From assembly GCA_026260175.1 (NCBI GenBank), contig JAKCWW010005011.1, positions 1-38,429 on the forward strand: a DNA stretch of 38,429 bases, in the 5' to 3' direction. Source of the stretch: Reticulitermes lucifugus (lineage: Eukaryota; Arthropoda; Insecta; Blattodea; Rhinotermitidae). Of the stretch, positions 38,266 to 38,429 are shown in pieces (position 1 is the first letter of the stretch; the number at the start of each line of letters is the position of its first letter). The translations under genes and the position numbers were made by a program. The notes beneath the pieces were generated by a model that was given only the letters and a program-made list of their open reading frames with translations, was not told the origin of the DNA and searched no databases.

Positions 38266-38429
38266 TTTTAAAAAATACGCAGTGTGATACCACACAAAGC
38301 CCTCGGACTGATTTTATAATTATTTTATAACTTACATTAATATACCAAAACGTTAGTCCTCTTATAAATTTCACATTGTTGACACCGTGCATCTTCGTCA
38401 TATTAAATTAGGTTATAGACCAACTGATG

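Noticed and set aside
1..38429. Bacterial-type systems (operons, CRISPR arrays, phage or defence modules)
   Set aside because: No closely spaced long ORFs, no ribosome-binding pattern and no array of short direct repeats with unique spacers. The tandem arrays have no spacers, and the sequence carries spliceosomal introns, SINEs and insect-type transposons.

Overview
The window reads as insect nuclear DNA, almost all of it intron. The organism is most likely a cockroach or termite (Blattodea). That is an inference from the repeats: tRNA-derived SINE families, decayed endings of a non-LTR retrotransposon whose translation carries [13 protein letters not shown], and cut-and-paste transposon relics of types common in those genomes. 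There are no operons, no bacterial-type gene spacing, no CRISPR array and no autonomous intact mobile element. One 6-base N gap lies at 19311-19316.

Only one segment is clearly a host gene: an 82-base internal exon on the + strand at 34795-34876. It has a polypyrimidine tract and AG acceptor before it and a perfect GTGAGT donor after it. It encodes the middle of the first RNA-recognition motif of a Musashi-family protein, closest to insect Rbp6 and vertebrate MSI2. The preceding exon (RNP2, FIGGL) and following exon (RNP1, GFGFVTF) were not found, so about 34.8 kb upstream and 3.5 kb downstream are probably flanking introns. The bounding exons were not seen, so this is inferred.

Layout. 1-5 kb: a CA/CG microsatellite, a near-intact MITE with 53-bp terminal inverted repeats (3961-4171), and the first SINE A copy. 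5-8 kb: SINE E, a piggyBac-like TTAA-flanked element (5778-6152), an unassigned 155-codon ORF and a retrotransposon 3' end. 9-13 kb: a 35-bp minisatellite, SINE E and C copies, purine-rich tracts and a pogo/Tigger-like remnant. 15-18.5 kb: SINE C copies, two more retrotransposon endings, and a 540-bp inverted repeat with Penelope-like termini. 20-24 kb: SINE A, a 63-bp minisatellite, SINE C, a 37-bp minisatellite and a 279-bp hAT-like MITE. 25-29 kb: piggyBac-like and SINE fragments, a second hAT-like MITE, a retrotransposon 3' end with a GTTA tail, a possible LTR promoter and a 31-bp minisatellite. 31-38 kb: a pogo-type MITE, a CATA microsatellite, five SINEs packed around the exon (33.7-36.4 kb), and terminal repeat fragments.

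Nearly all long ORFs are accidents of repeats, for example minisatellites whose period is a multiple of three. I see no new gene system. The points most worth checking are the Musashi exon and its SINE-dense surroundings, the foldback element with hammerhead-like core strings, and four unrelated minisatellites, one with a trimeric higher-order repeat.
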